The notes under the pieces are model-generated. The model saw only the letters and a list, made by a program, of their open reading frames with translations. It made no database searches and had not been told where the DNA came from. The translations under genes were made by a program, and so were the position numbers. A stretch of DNA of 34,698 nucleotides from Tabrizicola sp. (lineage in GTDB: Bacteria; Pseudomonadota; Alphaproteobacteria; Rhodobacterales; Rhodobacteraceae), in the NCBI RefSeq assembly GCF_030694085.1, contig NZ_JAUXZE010000001.1:1-34698 (forward strand), given 5' to 3'. The first letter of the stretch is position 1, and the number at the start of each line of letters is the position of its first letter. Below, in pieces: positions 25,319-33,482 of this stretch.

Positions 25319-26110
25319 ATGCTGATCGCCCATCTCTCCGACCCGCATCTCTGCAAGCCCGGCACGCTCTATCAGTCGGTTCTCGACAGCAACGCCCGCT
25401 TTGCCGACGCCCTGACGGACGTGGCGCATCTTGGGCCTGACCTCCTTCTTCTGTCGGGCGACCTTGCCGAACATGGCAGGCCAGAGGAATATGCCTTGGC
25501 GCGGCAGCTTCTGGGGCGGCTCATGGTCCCGGTCCTGGTGATCCCCGGCAACCATGACGACCGCGAAGGGTTTCGCACCGGGCTGTCCGGGCTTCCGAAC
25601 CTGGTTCCCCTGACACGGACCGGCCCGCTCAACGCCGTCGCCGAAGGTCCGGTCCGCGTCGTTGGCCTTGATGTCACGGTGCCGGGCGACCACCACGGCC
25701 AGATGGAACAGGCCCAGGCCGACTGGCTTGACCGGACCCTTTCTGCCGCCCCCGCCACCCCGACCCTGGTGATGATGCACCAACCCCCGTTCGACACCGG
25801 GATCGGCTTTGTTGATGCCTATCGCTGCTTCAATGCCGACCGTCTTGCCCAGGTCCTTGCGCGGCACCCGCAGGTGATCCGGCTGCTGGCGGGGCATGTC
25901 CACCGCCTCATCCTGACCGAGTTCGCAGGCCTGCCCGCGCTCACCTCCCCCTCGACCGCCACCAGTCTGGCCCTGCGGCTTGATCCGGGCGCGGACCCTG
26001 CCTCTTTCACCGAACCGCCCGCGATGCTTCTGCACCTCTGGCGCGACGGGCGGCTGGTCAGCCACCTGCAACCCCTGGGGCAGTTCCCCGGCCCGCACCC
26101 GTTCTTCTGA
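25319..26110 (+). CDS. CpdA-like calcineurin-type phosphodiesterase
   Basis: The 263-residue protein has the full metallophosphoesterase set: HLSDPHL (Asp8, His10), LLSGDLAEHG, IPGNHDDR, MMHQPPF and the closing GHVHR. In this family (class III cyclic nucleotide phosphodiesterases such as CpdA) the two-metal site hydrolyses cAMP; other phosphodiesters are possible. GGAGGG six bases upstream supports ATG 25319 over an in-frame start at 25274 inside the palindrome. Its TGA stop abuts, as TGATCA, the stop of the convergent small gene. Confidence 0.88.
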   Translation: MLIAHLSDPHLCKPGTLYQSVLDSNARFADALTDVAHLGPDLLLLSGDLAEHGRPEEYALARQLLGRLMVPVLVIPGNHDDREGFRTGLSGLPNLVPLTRTGPLNAVAEGPVRVVGLDVTVPGDHHGQMEQAQADWLDRTLSAAPATPTLVMMHQPPFDTGIGFVDAYRCFNADRLAQVLARHPQVIRLLAGHVHRLILTEFAGLPALTSPSTATSLALRLDPGADPASFTEPPAMLLHLWRDGRLVSHLQPLGQFPGPHPFF

Positions 26111-26482
26111 TCAGCGCCGGAAACCGGCAATCGCTTCGCCCTGGTGGCGCAGCTTCTTGGCCAGCCCCATCTCCTCGATCCAGGCCTGCATCGGCGGCGT
26201 GATCGGCCCGTAAAGATCGGTCCGCGCCAGCCGCGCGGCCGCCCGAAGGGCCACCATCTCGGGCCAGGCCATGATCAGGTCATGATGCCCGACCCAGGCC
26301 GATGGCCCCTCATAGATCGCGACCAGCCGCCGCTCTTTCGGGCCCGATCCGAAGAAGCGATAGCTGCGCAGACCCTCGTGCCCCTGCAACCTGACCCGCG
26401 GCACCAGAACCCGCAGCGCGCGGTCAAAACCCTGAGGATCGCGCAGGCTGTAGAAGTTGACGACGACGATTTCCGAGGTCAT
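26111..26482 (-). CDS. Small protein of unknown function downstream of nadE
   Basis: I do not recognise a family. The 123-residue protein has alternating strand and helix segments (SEIVVVNFYSL, RSYRFFGSG, RRLVAIYEGPSAW) reminiscent of dimeric alpha/beta-barrel proteins, but this is only an impression. It has no signal peptide or membrane helix. It starts six bases after the nadE stop on the same strand, so it is almost certainly co-transcribed with nadE. Its stop touches that of the convergent phosphodiesterase gene. Confidence 0.75.
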   Translation of the reverse strand: MTSEIVVVNFYSLRDPQGFDRALRVLVPRVRLQGHEGLRSYRFFGSGPKERRLVAIYEGPSAWVGHHDLIMAWPEMVALRAAARLARTDLYGPITPPMQAWIEEMGLAKKLRHQGEAIAGFRR

Positions 26483-26488
26483 CGGGGC

Positions 26489-28147
26489 TCAGCCGTCATC
26501 GCGCCAACGGTTCGCGATCGGGTAACGGCGATCCAGCCAGAACGCCTTTTGCGTCAGCCGCACCCCGGGGGCCGACTGGAACCGCTTGTATTCCGCGATG
26601 TACAGCAGGTGCTCGACCTTCTTCACCGTGGCCCGGTCAAAGCCCAGCGCCACGATCCCGGCCACCGACATCTCCTTTTCGACCAGACACTCAAGGATCG
26701 CATCCAGCACCTCATAGGGCGGCAGGCTGTCGTCGTCGCGCTGGTTCGCCCGCAGTTCGGCAGACGGAGGCTTCTCGATGATGCGCGCCGGGATCACCTC
26801 GCCCGCCGGGCCCTTCATCCACGCCCGGTGGTTCTCGTTCCGCCAGCGGGCCGTCAGGAACATGCGGGTCTTGTACATGTCCTTGACCGGGTTGTAGCCG
26901 CCGTTCATGTCGCCGTAGATCGTGCAGTAGCCGACCGCCATCTCGGACTTGTTGCCCGTGGTCAGAAGCATCTCGCCGAACTTGTTCGACAGGGCCATCA
27001 GCATCACCCCGCGCAGGCGCGACTGGATGTTCTCCTCGGTCACCCCCGGCTCGGTTCCCGCAAACAAGGGGGCCAGCGCCTCGCCCACCGCGGCCTGGGC
27101 ACCACTGATCGGCACCGTATCCAGCCGACAGCCCAGCGCCTTGGCCGCCGCGGCCGCATCCTCCAGCGAATGTGCCGAGGTGAACTCGCTGGGCAGCATC
27201 ACGCAGCGGACGTTCTCCGGCCCCAGCGCATCCACCGCCATCGCCGCGACGATGGCGCTGTCTATCCCGCCCGACAGACCCAGCAAAGCCTTCCTGAACC
27301 CGGTCTTGCGCATGTAGTCGCCCAGACCCATGACGCAGGCCCGGTAATCCGCCTCGCCGATCGGCGGGATCTCGTGGATCTCGCCCTGGTCAGCCACCCA
27401 CCCCTCGGCCCCGCGCCGGAAGGTGACCATCACCTCGCACTCGTCGAACTGCGGCAGTTGCGCCGCCAGCCGCCCGCCGGGGTTCAGGACCATGCTGGAT
27501 CCATCGAACACCTGGTCATCCTGCCCGCCGACCATGTTCAGGTAGACCAGCGGCAACCCGGTCTCGACCACGCGGCTGACCATCAGGTTCAGCCGCAGGT
27601 TCGGCTTGCCGCGATGGTAGGGCGAGCCGTTGGGGACCAGCAGGATCTCTGCCCCGGTCTCGGCCAGCGTCTCGGCCACGTCAGGGTGCCAGGCATCCTC
27701 GCAGATCGGCGTCCCGATCCTGACACCGTTCACCACATAGGGCCCATGCACGTCGGCCGAGGCGAACACGCGCTTTTCGTCGAACACCGCATCATTCGGC
27801 AGGTGGTGCTTCAACACGCGCGCATGGACCCTCCCGCTCTCCAGCACGTAGTACCCGTTGTAAAGCTTCAGCCCCGCCAGGACCGGGCCGCCGATCCCCA
27901 GGGCCGGGCCGTCCGCGCAGTCCACCGCCAACCGCTCCACCGCAGCGACGGCGGCCTGAACGAAGGCGGGTTTCAGGATCAGGTCCTGCGTCTGGTAGCC
28001 GGTGACGAACATCTCGGTCAGCGCAACCATGTCGGCCCCGGCCGCGCGGCCCGCATCCCACGCCGCCTTCGCCCGGGCCACGTTCCCCGCGATGTCCCCC
28101 ACCACCGGGTTCAGCTGCGCCAGCATCATCTTGAACGTGTCGGTCAT
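26489..28147 (-). CDS. nadE: Glutamine-dependent NAD+ synthetase
   Basis: This two-domain enzyme makes NAD+ from deamido-NAD, using ammonia from glutamine. The N-terminal nitrilase-like glutaminase domain shows its triad as Glu45 (LTEMFVTGY), Lys113 (VLKHHLPN) and Cys149 (PICEDAWHP). The C-terminal synthetase domain has the ATP-pyrophosphatase loop LSGGIDS (291 to 297) and TTGNKSEMAVGYCT. At 552 residues it has the normal length for the glutamine-dependent form. The start ATG 28147 follows a GGGGGCAGGGCC stretch. It leads a two-gene unit with the small protein after it. Confidence 0.97.
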   Translation of the reverse strand: MTDTFKMMLAQLNPVVGDIAGNVARAKAAWDAGRAAGADMVALTEMFVTGYQTQDLILKPAFVQAAVAAVERLAVDCADGPALGIGGPVLAGLKLYNGYYVLESGRVHARVLKHHLPNDAVFDEKRVFASADVHGPYVVNGVRIGTPICEDAWHPDVAETLAETGAEILLVPNGSPYHRGKPNLRLNLMVSRVVETGLPLVYLNMVGGQDDQVFDGSSMVLNPGGRLAAQLPQFDECEVMVTFRRGAEGWVADQGEIHEIPPIGEADYRACVMGLGDYMRKTGFRKALLGLSGGIDSAIVAAMAVDALGPENVRCVMLPSEFTSAHSLEDAAAAAKALGCRLDTVPISGAQAAVGEALAPLFAGTEPGVTEENIQSRLRGVMLMALSNKFGEMLLTTGNKSEMAVGYCTIYGDMNGGYNPVKDMYKTRMFLTARWRNENHRAWMKGPAGEVIPARIIEKPPSAELRANQRDDDSLPPYEVLDAILECLVEKEMSVAGIVALGFDRATVKKVEHLLYIAEYKRFQSAPGVRLTQKAFWLDRRYPIANRWRDDG

Positions 28148-28298
28148 GGCCCTGCCCCCACTACATCGGTTACTTCTACCAGACCCGGCTACAAGGGAAA
28201 GTGGTTCCGGGCACCTCCCGGCCCTTTGACCGTCAAATCCTTGTCACACCGGAACCGCCCCCTTACCCTGCCGCCAATCACCCCCGAGGGATTCGCCC

Positions 28299-29741
28299 AT
28301 GCGCCTGCCGACCGCCCTCCTCCTTGCCACCCTCGCCCTCCCGGCTTTGGCCCAGGACGGGGACATCATCACCAAGCAATACGACGACGGTTCGGTCTAC
28401 GAGGGAACCTTCCTGAACGGCCGCCAGCACGGGATCGGGACCTACCGCCTGACTTCGGGCTTCACCTATTCGGGCGAGTGGGTAGACGGAGAGATCACCG
28501 GCGTCGGCACCGCGCGCTACCCCAACGGGTCGGTCTACGAAGGCGCCTTCGTCCAGGGCCAGCCCGAGGGGCAGGGCAAGATCACCTCCCCCGACGGCCG
28601 GACATACGAAGGCGACTGGGTCCAGGGTCAGATGACCGGCACGGGGAAGGCCACCTACGCCAACGGCTCGGTCTACGAGGGGACCTTCGTCAAGGGCACC
28701 CACAACGGCAAGGGCAAGCTGACCAACTCCTCGGGCTACACCTACGAGGGTGACTGGGTGCTGGGCGTCAAGGAAGGCCAGGGCCGGATCACCTACCCCG
28801 ACGGCGCGACCTACGAGGGCGCGTTGGTCAAGGGCCAGAGGTCCGGCAAGGGCAAGCTCACCATGCCCGACGGACTTGTCTATCAGGGCGACTGGGCTGA
28901 AGGACAGATCAACGGCCAGGGCATGCTGACCCAGCCGAACGGCGACGTCTACGAAGGCAGCTTCAAGGACGGCCTCCGCGACGGGCAGGGCAAGCTGACC
29001 CACAAATCCGGCGACATCTACATCGGCACCTGGACCAAGGACCGCCGCCAGGGCCGCGGCACCTTCACCACCCCCGACGGCTTCAAGTACGAAGGCACCT
29101 GGGTCGAAGGCCGGATGGAGGGCACGGGGTCGATCACCTATCCCGACGGCTCGGTCTACATCGGCGCGATGCGGGCCGACCAGCCGAACGGCCAGGGCGC
29201 GATCACCTACCCGGACGGATCGACCTACCAGGGCGACTGGGTGGCCGGCGTGATCGAGGGCCAGGGTCGCGCAACTTATGCCGATGGCCGGGTCTACGAG
29301 GGCACGTTCAAGAACGCCAAGCCCGAGGGCAAGGGCCTGATGACCTACCCCGACGACTACCGTTACGAAGGCGACTGGGCGGATGGCCAACGCGAAGGGA
29401 TCGGCTCGGCGGTCTACCCCGACGGCAGCCTCTACAAGGGCGACTTCAAGGCCGGGTTGCGGGACGGCCAGGGCGAGTTTTCGACCACCGACGGGTTCAA
29501 GTACGTCGGTACTTGGGTCGCAGGCCAGATCGAGGGCCAAGGTGTTGCGACCTATCCCGGCGGCGATGTCTACGAGGGGATGTTCAAGGCCGGAAAGCGC
29601 GAGGGCCAGGGCAAGCTGACCTACAAGTCAGGCGAGGTCGCCGAGGGTGTTTGGCAGAACGGCATCCTGACAGCTCCGCCCGAGGCCCCCGAGGCCCCTG
29701 CCGAAGGCGAACCCCCCGCAGAACCCGCAACGACCCCGTAG
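28299..29741 (+). CDS. Exported MORN-repeat protein
   Basis: The 480-residue protein has a Sec signal peptide (cleavage likely at ALA-QD near residue 19) followed by about nineteen near-identical MORN repeats of 23 residues (YEGxxxxGxxxGxGxxxxxxG) to about residue 460, and a Pro/Ala/Glu-rich tail. MORN repeats form an elongated beta structure; in other organisms they bind lipids or proteins, but bacterial periplasmic forms are little studied. The last codons run into a GTAGG palindrome whose TAG serves as stop codon, so the present tail may be an altered end. It is divergent from nadE. Confidence 0.9.
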   Translation: MRLPTALLLATLALPALAQDGDIITKQYDDGSVYEGTFLNGRQHGIGTYRLTSGFTYSGEWVDGEITGVGTARYPNGSVYEGAFVQGQPEGQGKITSPDGRTYEGDWVQGQMTGTGKATYANGSVYEGTFVKGTHNGKGKLTNSSGYTYEGDWVLGVKEGQGRITYPDGATYEGALVKGQRSGKGKLTMPDGLVYQGDWAEGQINGQGMLTQPNGDVYEGSFKDGLRDGQGKLTHKSGDIYIGTWTKDRRQGRGTFTTPDGFKYEGTWVEGRMEGTGSITYPDGSVYIGAMRADQPNGQGAITYPDGSTYQGDWVAGVIEGQGRATYADGRVYEGTFKNAKPEGKGLMTYPDDYRYEGDWADGQREGIGSAVYPDGSLYKGDFKAGLRDGQGEFSTTDGFKYVGTWVAGQIEGQGVATYPGGDVYEGMFKAGKREGQGKLTYKSGEVAEGVWQNGILTAPPEAPEAPAEGEPPAEPATTP

Positions 29742-29761
29742 GTCGGGCTTCAGCCCGACTC
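29738..29761 (+). repeat. GTAGG palindrome supplying the MORN gene stop
   Basis: The 24-base unit starts GTAGGTCGGGCTTCAGCC and folds as GTCGGGCT/AGCCCGAC with a minimal loop. An identical copy in reverse orientation is at 34646 to 34669 and a further forward copy, at least 21 bases, at the window end. Bases 29739 to 29741 of it are the TAG stop of the MORN gene. Confidence 0.85.
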
Positions 29762-29781
29762 TCCCCGCCGCCCGCCCCATC

Positions 29782-29806
29782 GTAGGGTGCGCTACAGCGC
29801 ACCAAT
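29782..29806 (+). repeat. Second GTAGGG-type palindrome
   Basis: GTAGGGTGCGC followed by TACA and GCGCACC gives a seven-pair hairpin. It shares the GTAGG opening and overall shape with the palindromes at 25269 and 29738 but has a different stem sequence, as if the stem had changed in a compensated way. Confidence 0.65.
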
Positions 29807-29818
29807 CCGCGCAACACA

Positions 29819-29951
29819 GGGCAGCGCCCGACCGCCGGGTGGGCGAAACGCCGAGGTTCTACGCGCTTTATCCCTCAACCCCTCCCACCGCAGTTCTGCC
29901 GGCTGCCATCGCAAAAGCGCCCGGCCGAGGGGGGGCGGTCGGGCGCTGCCC
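29819..29951. repeat. 18-bp perfect inverted repeat flanking 97 bases
   Basis: Bases 29819 to 29836 (GGGCAGCGCCCGACCGCC) are exactly complementary to 29934 to 29951 (GGCGGTCGGGCGCTGCCC). The 97 bases between contain no reading frame I can support. The layout is that of a paired REP (REPIN-like) or small MITE-like element, or a structured RNA. Confidence 0.65.
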
Positions 29952-30155
29952 GGCGGCGCTTCAGCGCCTTGATCCCGTCAGTTGACTCCGCCCCACCACC
30001 GCTCCCCGTCGCCACCTCTGTCAGCCCCAACCTCAGTTAACGCCACCCTAACGCCCACAGCCAACCCCCTGAAATCCCACACCTCCCCTTCCCTGTCCTG
30101 CGTGGACAGCCGATCACCCTTGCGGCCCCCACCCCCGCCCCGGTAAGCCTTGCCC
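29952..30155. other. Remaining gap before zapE, no recognised feature
   Basis: With the repeats at 29738 to 29951 this completes a 414-base gene-free stretch. GGCGGCGCTTCAGCGCC near 29952 is a further small hairpin. I see no gene; the zapE promoter should lie here but no clear one can be named. Confidence 0.5.
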
Positions 30156-31235
30156 ATGCGCCAGACCCTGACCCAGATCTACGAGGCCCGCGTGGCCCAG
30201 GGCACCCTCCGCCCCGACCCGGCCCAGCACGCGCTCCTCCCCCGGCTGGAGGACCTCCGGTCGTGGCTGGAATCAAACGCGACCCGCAAGGTCGGCCTCT
30301 TCGCCGGGCTCTTCGCCAAGCCGATCCAGCCTCCGCGCGGCCTTTATCTCTGGGGTGGGGTCGGGCGCGGCAAGTCGATGCTGATGGACCTCTTCTCCGA
30401 GGCCACCCAGATCCCCCAGAAACGCCGCGTCCATTTCCATGCCTTCATGCAGGGCGTCCACAAGGGCATGCATGCCGCCCGCGCCCGCGGGGTCGAAGAC
30501 CCCCTCACCCCCGTCGCCGACGAGATCATCCGCGACCTCCGTCTCCTCGCCTTCGACGAGATGCAGATCACCGACATCACCGACGCCATGATCGTCGGCC
30601 GCCTGTTCGAAAAGCTCTTCGCCGCCGGGATCGTGATCGTCACCACCTCGAACCGCCCGCCCGGCGACCTGTACAAGGACGGCCTCAACCGCGGCATCTT
30701 CCTGCCCTTCATCGCCATGCTGGAAGACCGGCTGGAGGTTGTCGAACTGGAAAGCCCCACCGACTACCGCCAGCACCGTCTGCAGGGCGCGCAGGTCTAC
30801 TTCCACCCGGCCCGGTCTGCCACCACCCAGATCGCCGCGATCTGGAGCGATCTTACCGGCGGTGCCGTGGACCAGCCCCTGACGCTGGAGGTGAACACCC
30901 GCCAGGTCACCCTCCCCCGCTTCGCGAACGGGGTCGGCCGCGCCAGCTTCTGGGATCTCTGTTCAAAACCCCTCGGCCCCGCCGACTACCTTGCCATCGC
31001 CCGCGCCGTGCGGGTGCTGATCCTGGAGGACATCCCGCAGCTCTCCTCGGCCAACTACAACGAAGCGAAACGTTTCGTCATCCTGATCGACGCGCTTTAC
31101 GAGGCGAAGGTCCGCCTCATCGCCTCGGCCGCCGAAGCGCCCGAACGGCTCTATATCGAGGGCGAAGGCTCGTTCGAATTCGAACGCACCGCCAGCCGCC
31201 TGCGCGAGATGCAGGGCGCCGACTGGGGCACCTAG
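30156..31235 (+). CDS. zapE: Cell division ATPase ZapE (AFG1 family)
   Basis: ZapE is an AFG1-type AAA+ ATPase linked in E. coli to Z-ring dynamics at the division site. The 359-residue protein has YLWGGVGRGKSMLMD with Walker A GGVGRGKS at 67 to 74, the Walker B region LLAFDEMQITD near 130, the sensor-like VTTSNRPP segment, and the C-terminal SSANYNEAKRFVILIDALYE typical of the family. ATG 30156 is two codons inside a TTG; the ribosome binding site is weak either way. Its TAG stop overlaps the stop of the convergent TauE-type gene as CTAG. Confidence 0.94.
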   Translation: MRQTLTQIYEARVAQGTLRPDPAQHALLPRLEDLRSWLESNATRKVGLFAGLFAKPIQPPRGLYLWGGVGRGKSMLMDLFSEATQIPQKRRVHFHAFMQGVHKGMHAARARGVEDPLTPVADEIIRDLRLLAFDEMQITDITDAMIVGRLFEKLFAAGIVIVTTSNRPPGDLYKDGLNRGIFLPFIAMLEDRLEVVELESPTDYRQHRLQGAQVYFHPARSATTQIAAIWSDLTGGAVDQPLTLEVNTRQVTLPRFANGVGRASFWDLCSKPLGPADYLAIARAVRVLILEDIPQLSSANYNEAKRFVILIDALYEAKVRLIASAAEAPERLYIEGEGSFEFERTASRLREMQGADWGT

Positions 31236-32023
31236 CCCAACGCTTGCCAGAGCAGCCGCAGCGCCATCCCGGTCGACACCACAACCAGCAAGGGCTTGAT
31301 CAGCCGCGACCCGACCCGCATCGCCACCCGCGCGCCAAGGCTGGCCCCGGCGATCTGCCCTACGGCCATCGCCAGCCCAACGCCCCACCAGGTCGCGCCA
31401 GAGAAGACGAAGACCAGCAGGCTTCCCAGATTCGAGGCAAAGTTCAGCATCTTGGTATGCGCCGTCGCCTTCAAGACCCCGTAGCCCGCCAGAAGCACGA
31501 AGCCCATCATGAAGAACGACCCGGTCCCCGGCCCGAAGAACCCGTCATAGGCAGCAATCGCCGGGACCACGGTCACCGCAAAGACGGCAGGCTTCACCCG
31601 CTGCGCGCGGGCATCGTCCGACAGCCCCGGCTTCAGCGCGAAGAACGCGGCCACCCCGATCAGCACAACCGGCATGATGATCCGCAAGACCTCGGCCGGG
31701 ATCAGATGCGCGACCAGGGCACCCAGGGCCCCGAAAACCGCGCTGATCGCGGCCATGCCAAGCTGGTCCTGAGGGCGCACGTGGCCCGCATTGGCATAGG
31801 CCAGCGTTGCCGTCGCTGCACCGAAGGTGCCCTGCAGCTTGTTTGTTGCCAACGCCTCGACCGGCGAAGCCCCGGCCAGCAGCAGCGCAGGAAACGCGAT
31901 CAACGCGCCACCTCCGGCGATGCTGTCGACGAAGCCCGCGCAGAAGGCTGCGAGGATCAGAAGCAAGGCAAGCTGCGTGGCAACCTCAAACAAGATCGAA
32001 CTGCCGGTGGATGCGCCCGACAA
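31232..32023 (-). CDS. TauE/SafE-family membrane transporter
   Basis: The protein of about 250 to 263 residues has roughly eight hydrophobic helices and the TauE/SafE signature FCAGFVDSIAGGGALIAFPALL near the N-terminus, echoed by FFGPGTGSFFMMGF in the second half. Family members export sulfite, sulfoacetate or related organosulfur anions; the substrate here is unknown. No ATG is available near the expected N-terminus. TTG 32023 gives 263 residues, and TTG 31993 (eight bases of overlap with the GNAT gene) gives 253; I cannot decide between them. It is the last gene of the serB-GNAT-TauE overlap chain. Confidence 0.88.
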   Translation of the reverse strand: MSGASTGSSILFEVATQLALLLILAAFCAGFVDSIAGGGALIAFPALLLAGASPVEALATNKLQGTFGAATATLAYANAGHVRPQDQLGMAAISAVFGALGALVAHLIPAEVLRIIMPVVLIGVAAFFALKPGLSDDARAQRVKPAVFAVTVVPAIAAYDGFFGPGTGSFFMMGFVLLAGYGVLKATAHTKMLNFASNLGSLLVFVFSGATWWGVGLAMAVGQIAGASLGARVAMRVGSRLIKPLLVVVSTGMALRLLWQALG

Positions 32024-32456
32024 TCGTGCCGTCTTTCAGGGCAAACCCCGGATCGCCGCCAATGTCGCGAAAGCCGATCCGGGCATAGTAGGCCAGCCCC
32101 GGCACATTGTCGGCCCGGATCCAGGCGATGATGCGGTCGACATCGCCGCCGCGAAGTTCGGCAAGCGTCTTGGCAAAAAGCGCGGAACCTATCCCTTTGG
32201 CTTGCAGCCCGGGAAGGACAAAGGTGCCGATATGCGGATCATCGTGCCACCAGCCGACCGACTGCCAGCCAAGGACCTTGCCGTCTTCCTCGGCCAGGAC
32301 CGACGACAGCACGCCCGGCCCGTCGATGAAGTGATCCCGAACATCAACGCCTGTCATCGGCGTCTCAAGCGCCGTCGTCCCGCCGGCGGCAATCACGGCG
32401 TTCAAGAGCGCAGTCATACCAGCGGCATCTGCCGGGGCGGCATTGCGAACGATCAT
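31986..32456 (-). CDS. GNAT-family N-acetyltransferase
   Basis: The 156-residue protein has the GNAT fold: an opening [14 protein letters not shown], the acetyl-CoA loop LPGLQAKGIGSALF (QAKGIG is the QxxGxG motif A) at about 80 to 93, and the closing NVPGLAYYARIGFRDIG. The acceptor is unknown; small amines, antibiotics or protein N-termini are all used in this superfamily. The ATG at 32456 overlaps the serB stop as ATGA and the gene's end overlaps the TauE gene, so the three are coupled. Confidence 0.9.
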   Translation of the reverse strand: MIVRNAAPADAAGMTALLNAVIAAGGTTALETPMTGVDVRDHFIDGPGVLSSVLAEEDGKVLGWQSVGWWHDDPHIGTFVLPGLQAKGIGSALFAKTLAELRGGDVDRIIAWIRADNVPGLAYYARIGFRDIGGDPGFALKDGTIVGRIHRQFDLV

Positions 32457-33328
32457 TCGACAAACTCCGCGCGCGAATATCCCTGCAGGTAGAGGAGCGC
32501 GGTCAGATCGCCGTGGTTCACCCGCACGTCACATTCGGCCTGGACCCGGGGCTTGGCATGCAGCGCGACACCGGTTCCGGCAGCCAGCAGCATCGGCAGG
32601 TCGTTGGCCCCGTCGCCCACGGCAATCGCCTGTGCGGGCGTGATCCCCAGCCGGGCGGTGATCTCGTTCAGGAATTGCAGCTTGGCCTCCTTGCCCAGGA
32701 TCGGCTCGGCCACGGTTCCCGCCAGCTTGCCGCCAGTCACATGCAGCGTATTCGCCCGATTCTCGTCAAAGCCCAAGGTTGCCGCGACTGCCGACGTAAA
32801 GGCCGTGAACCCGCCCGACACCAGCGCGGCATGGGCCCCGTTCGCCTTCATCGTCGCCAAGAGCACCTTGCCCCCCGGCATCAGCGTGATCCGGTCGCGC
32901 AGAACCTGGGCGATCACACCCTCGGGCAGGCCCTTCAGAAGCCCCACCCGTTCGCGCAACGCGCCTTCGAAATCCAGCTCGCCATTCATCGCCCGCGCCG
33001 TGATGTCGGCCACGCGCGCGCCCACACCCGCCTCGTCGGCAAGCTCGTCGATACATTCCTGCCGGATCATCGTCGAATCCATGTCGGCGATCAGCAGGCG
33101 CTTCTTCCGGCCCGTCGCGGGCTGGATAACCATGTCGACCCGCAAGGCCTGAAGGCCCTCCCAGGCCGCCCAGCGGTTCTGCGGCATCGCCTCAAGATCG
33201 AACTCCGCCGCGACGCCCGGGTCCAGCCAGCGCGCGTCGCCGCCACCCCAGGCGTTGCGAAGGCTTTCGACCGTCACCCGCTCCAGCACCGGGGTTTCGG
33301 GGTTGGTCAGCAGAGTCACGACGAACAT
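32453..33328 (-). CDS. serB: Phosphoserine phosphatase
   Basis: SerB removes phosphate from O-phosphoserine in the last step of serine synthesis. The 291-residue protein has an N-terminal ACT-like region (about 1 to 75) and a HAD hydrolase domain with ADMDSTMI (nucleophile Asp82, Asp84), LVSGGFTAF and [13 protein letters not shown] 33328 is chosen because the family begins MFVVTLL; an in-frame start at 33376 would reach into the divergent regulatory region. It leads the serB-GNAT-TauE unit and is divergent from serC, so both ends of serine synthesis share the 154-base control region. Confidence 0.95.
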   Translation of the reverse strand: MFVVTLLTNPETPVLERVTVESLRNAWGGGDARWLDPGVAAEFDLEAMPQNRWAAWEGLQALRVDMVIQPATGRKKRLLIADMDSTMIRQECIDELADEAGVGARVADITARAMNGELDFEGALRERVGLLKGLPEGVIAQVLRDRITLMPGGKVLLATMKANGAHAALVSGGFTAFTSAVAATLGFDENRANTLHVTGGKLAGTVAEPILGKEAKLQFLNEITARLGITPAQAIAVGDGANDLPMLLAAGTGVALHAKPRVQAECDVRVNHGDLTALLYLQGYSRAEFVE

Positions 33329-33366
33329 GGGGCAGGTTTCCGATAGTGAACAGGCCTGTCGCTTTT

Positions 33367-33393
33367 TCGCGACCAAGCGTCGGACTATCGCGA
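33367..33393. promoter_or_regulatory. Two TCGCGA boxes in the serB/serC control region
   Basis: TCGCGA occurs at 33367 to 33372 and 33388 to 33393, 21 bases centre to centre (two helical turns), each next to a run of five Ts on one side. A shared operator for the divergent genes is possible. Seen in sequence; role inferred. Confidence 0.35.
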
Positions 33394-33397
33394 TTTT

Positions 33398-33482
33398 TCC
33401 GCTTGCGCCAGAGCCGGGCCATCATTACCCACAGCGGCGGGACACCCTTCCCCAACGAAGGGCTTTTAGCTGGAAGGCTACC
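33398..33482 (+). promoter_or_regulatory. serC leader with attenuator-like hairpin
   Basis: CCCTTC (33445 to 33450) and GAAGGG (33457 to 33462) pair around CCCAAC, followed by CTTTT and then, at once, the GGAAGG ribosome binding site. The placement of a terminator-like stem against the start of serC matches the serC RNA motif described in alphaproteobacteria (RF00517). The upstream conserved part is only roughly recognised here; its ligand or mechanism is not established. Confidence 0.6.

Noticed and set aside
26144..28753. An 869-codon plus-strand open frame opposite nadE, running into the MORN gene
   Set aside because: It is antisense to a well-supported enzyme and overlaps the MORN gene in another frame.
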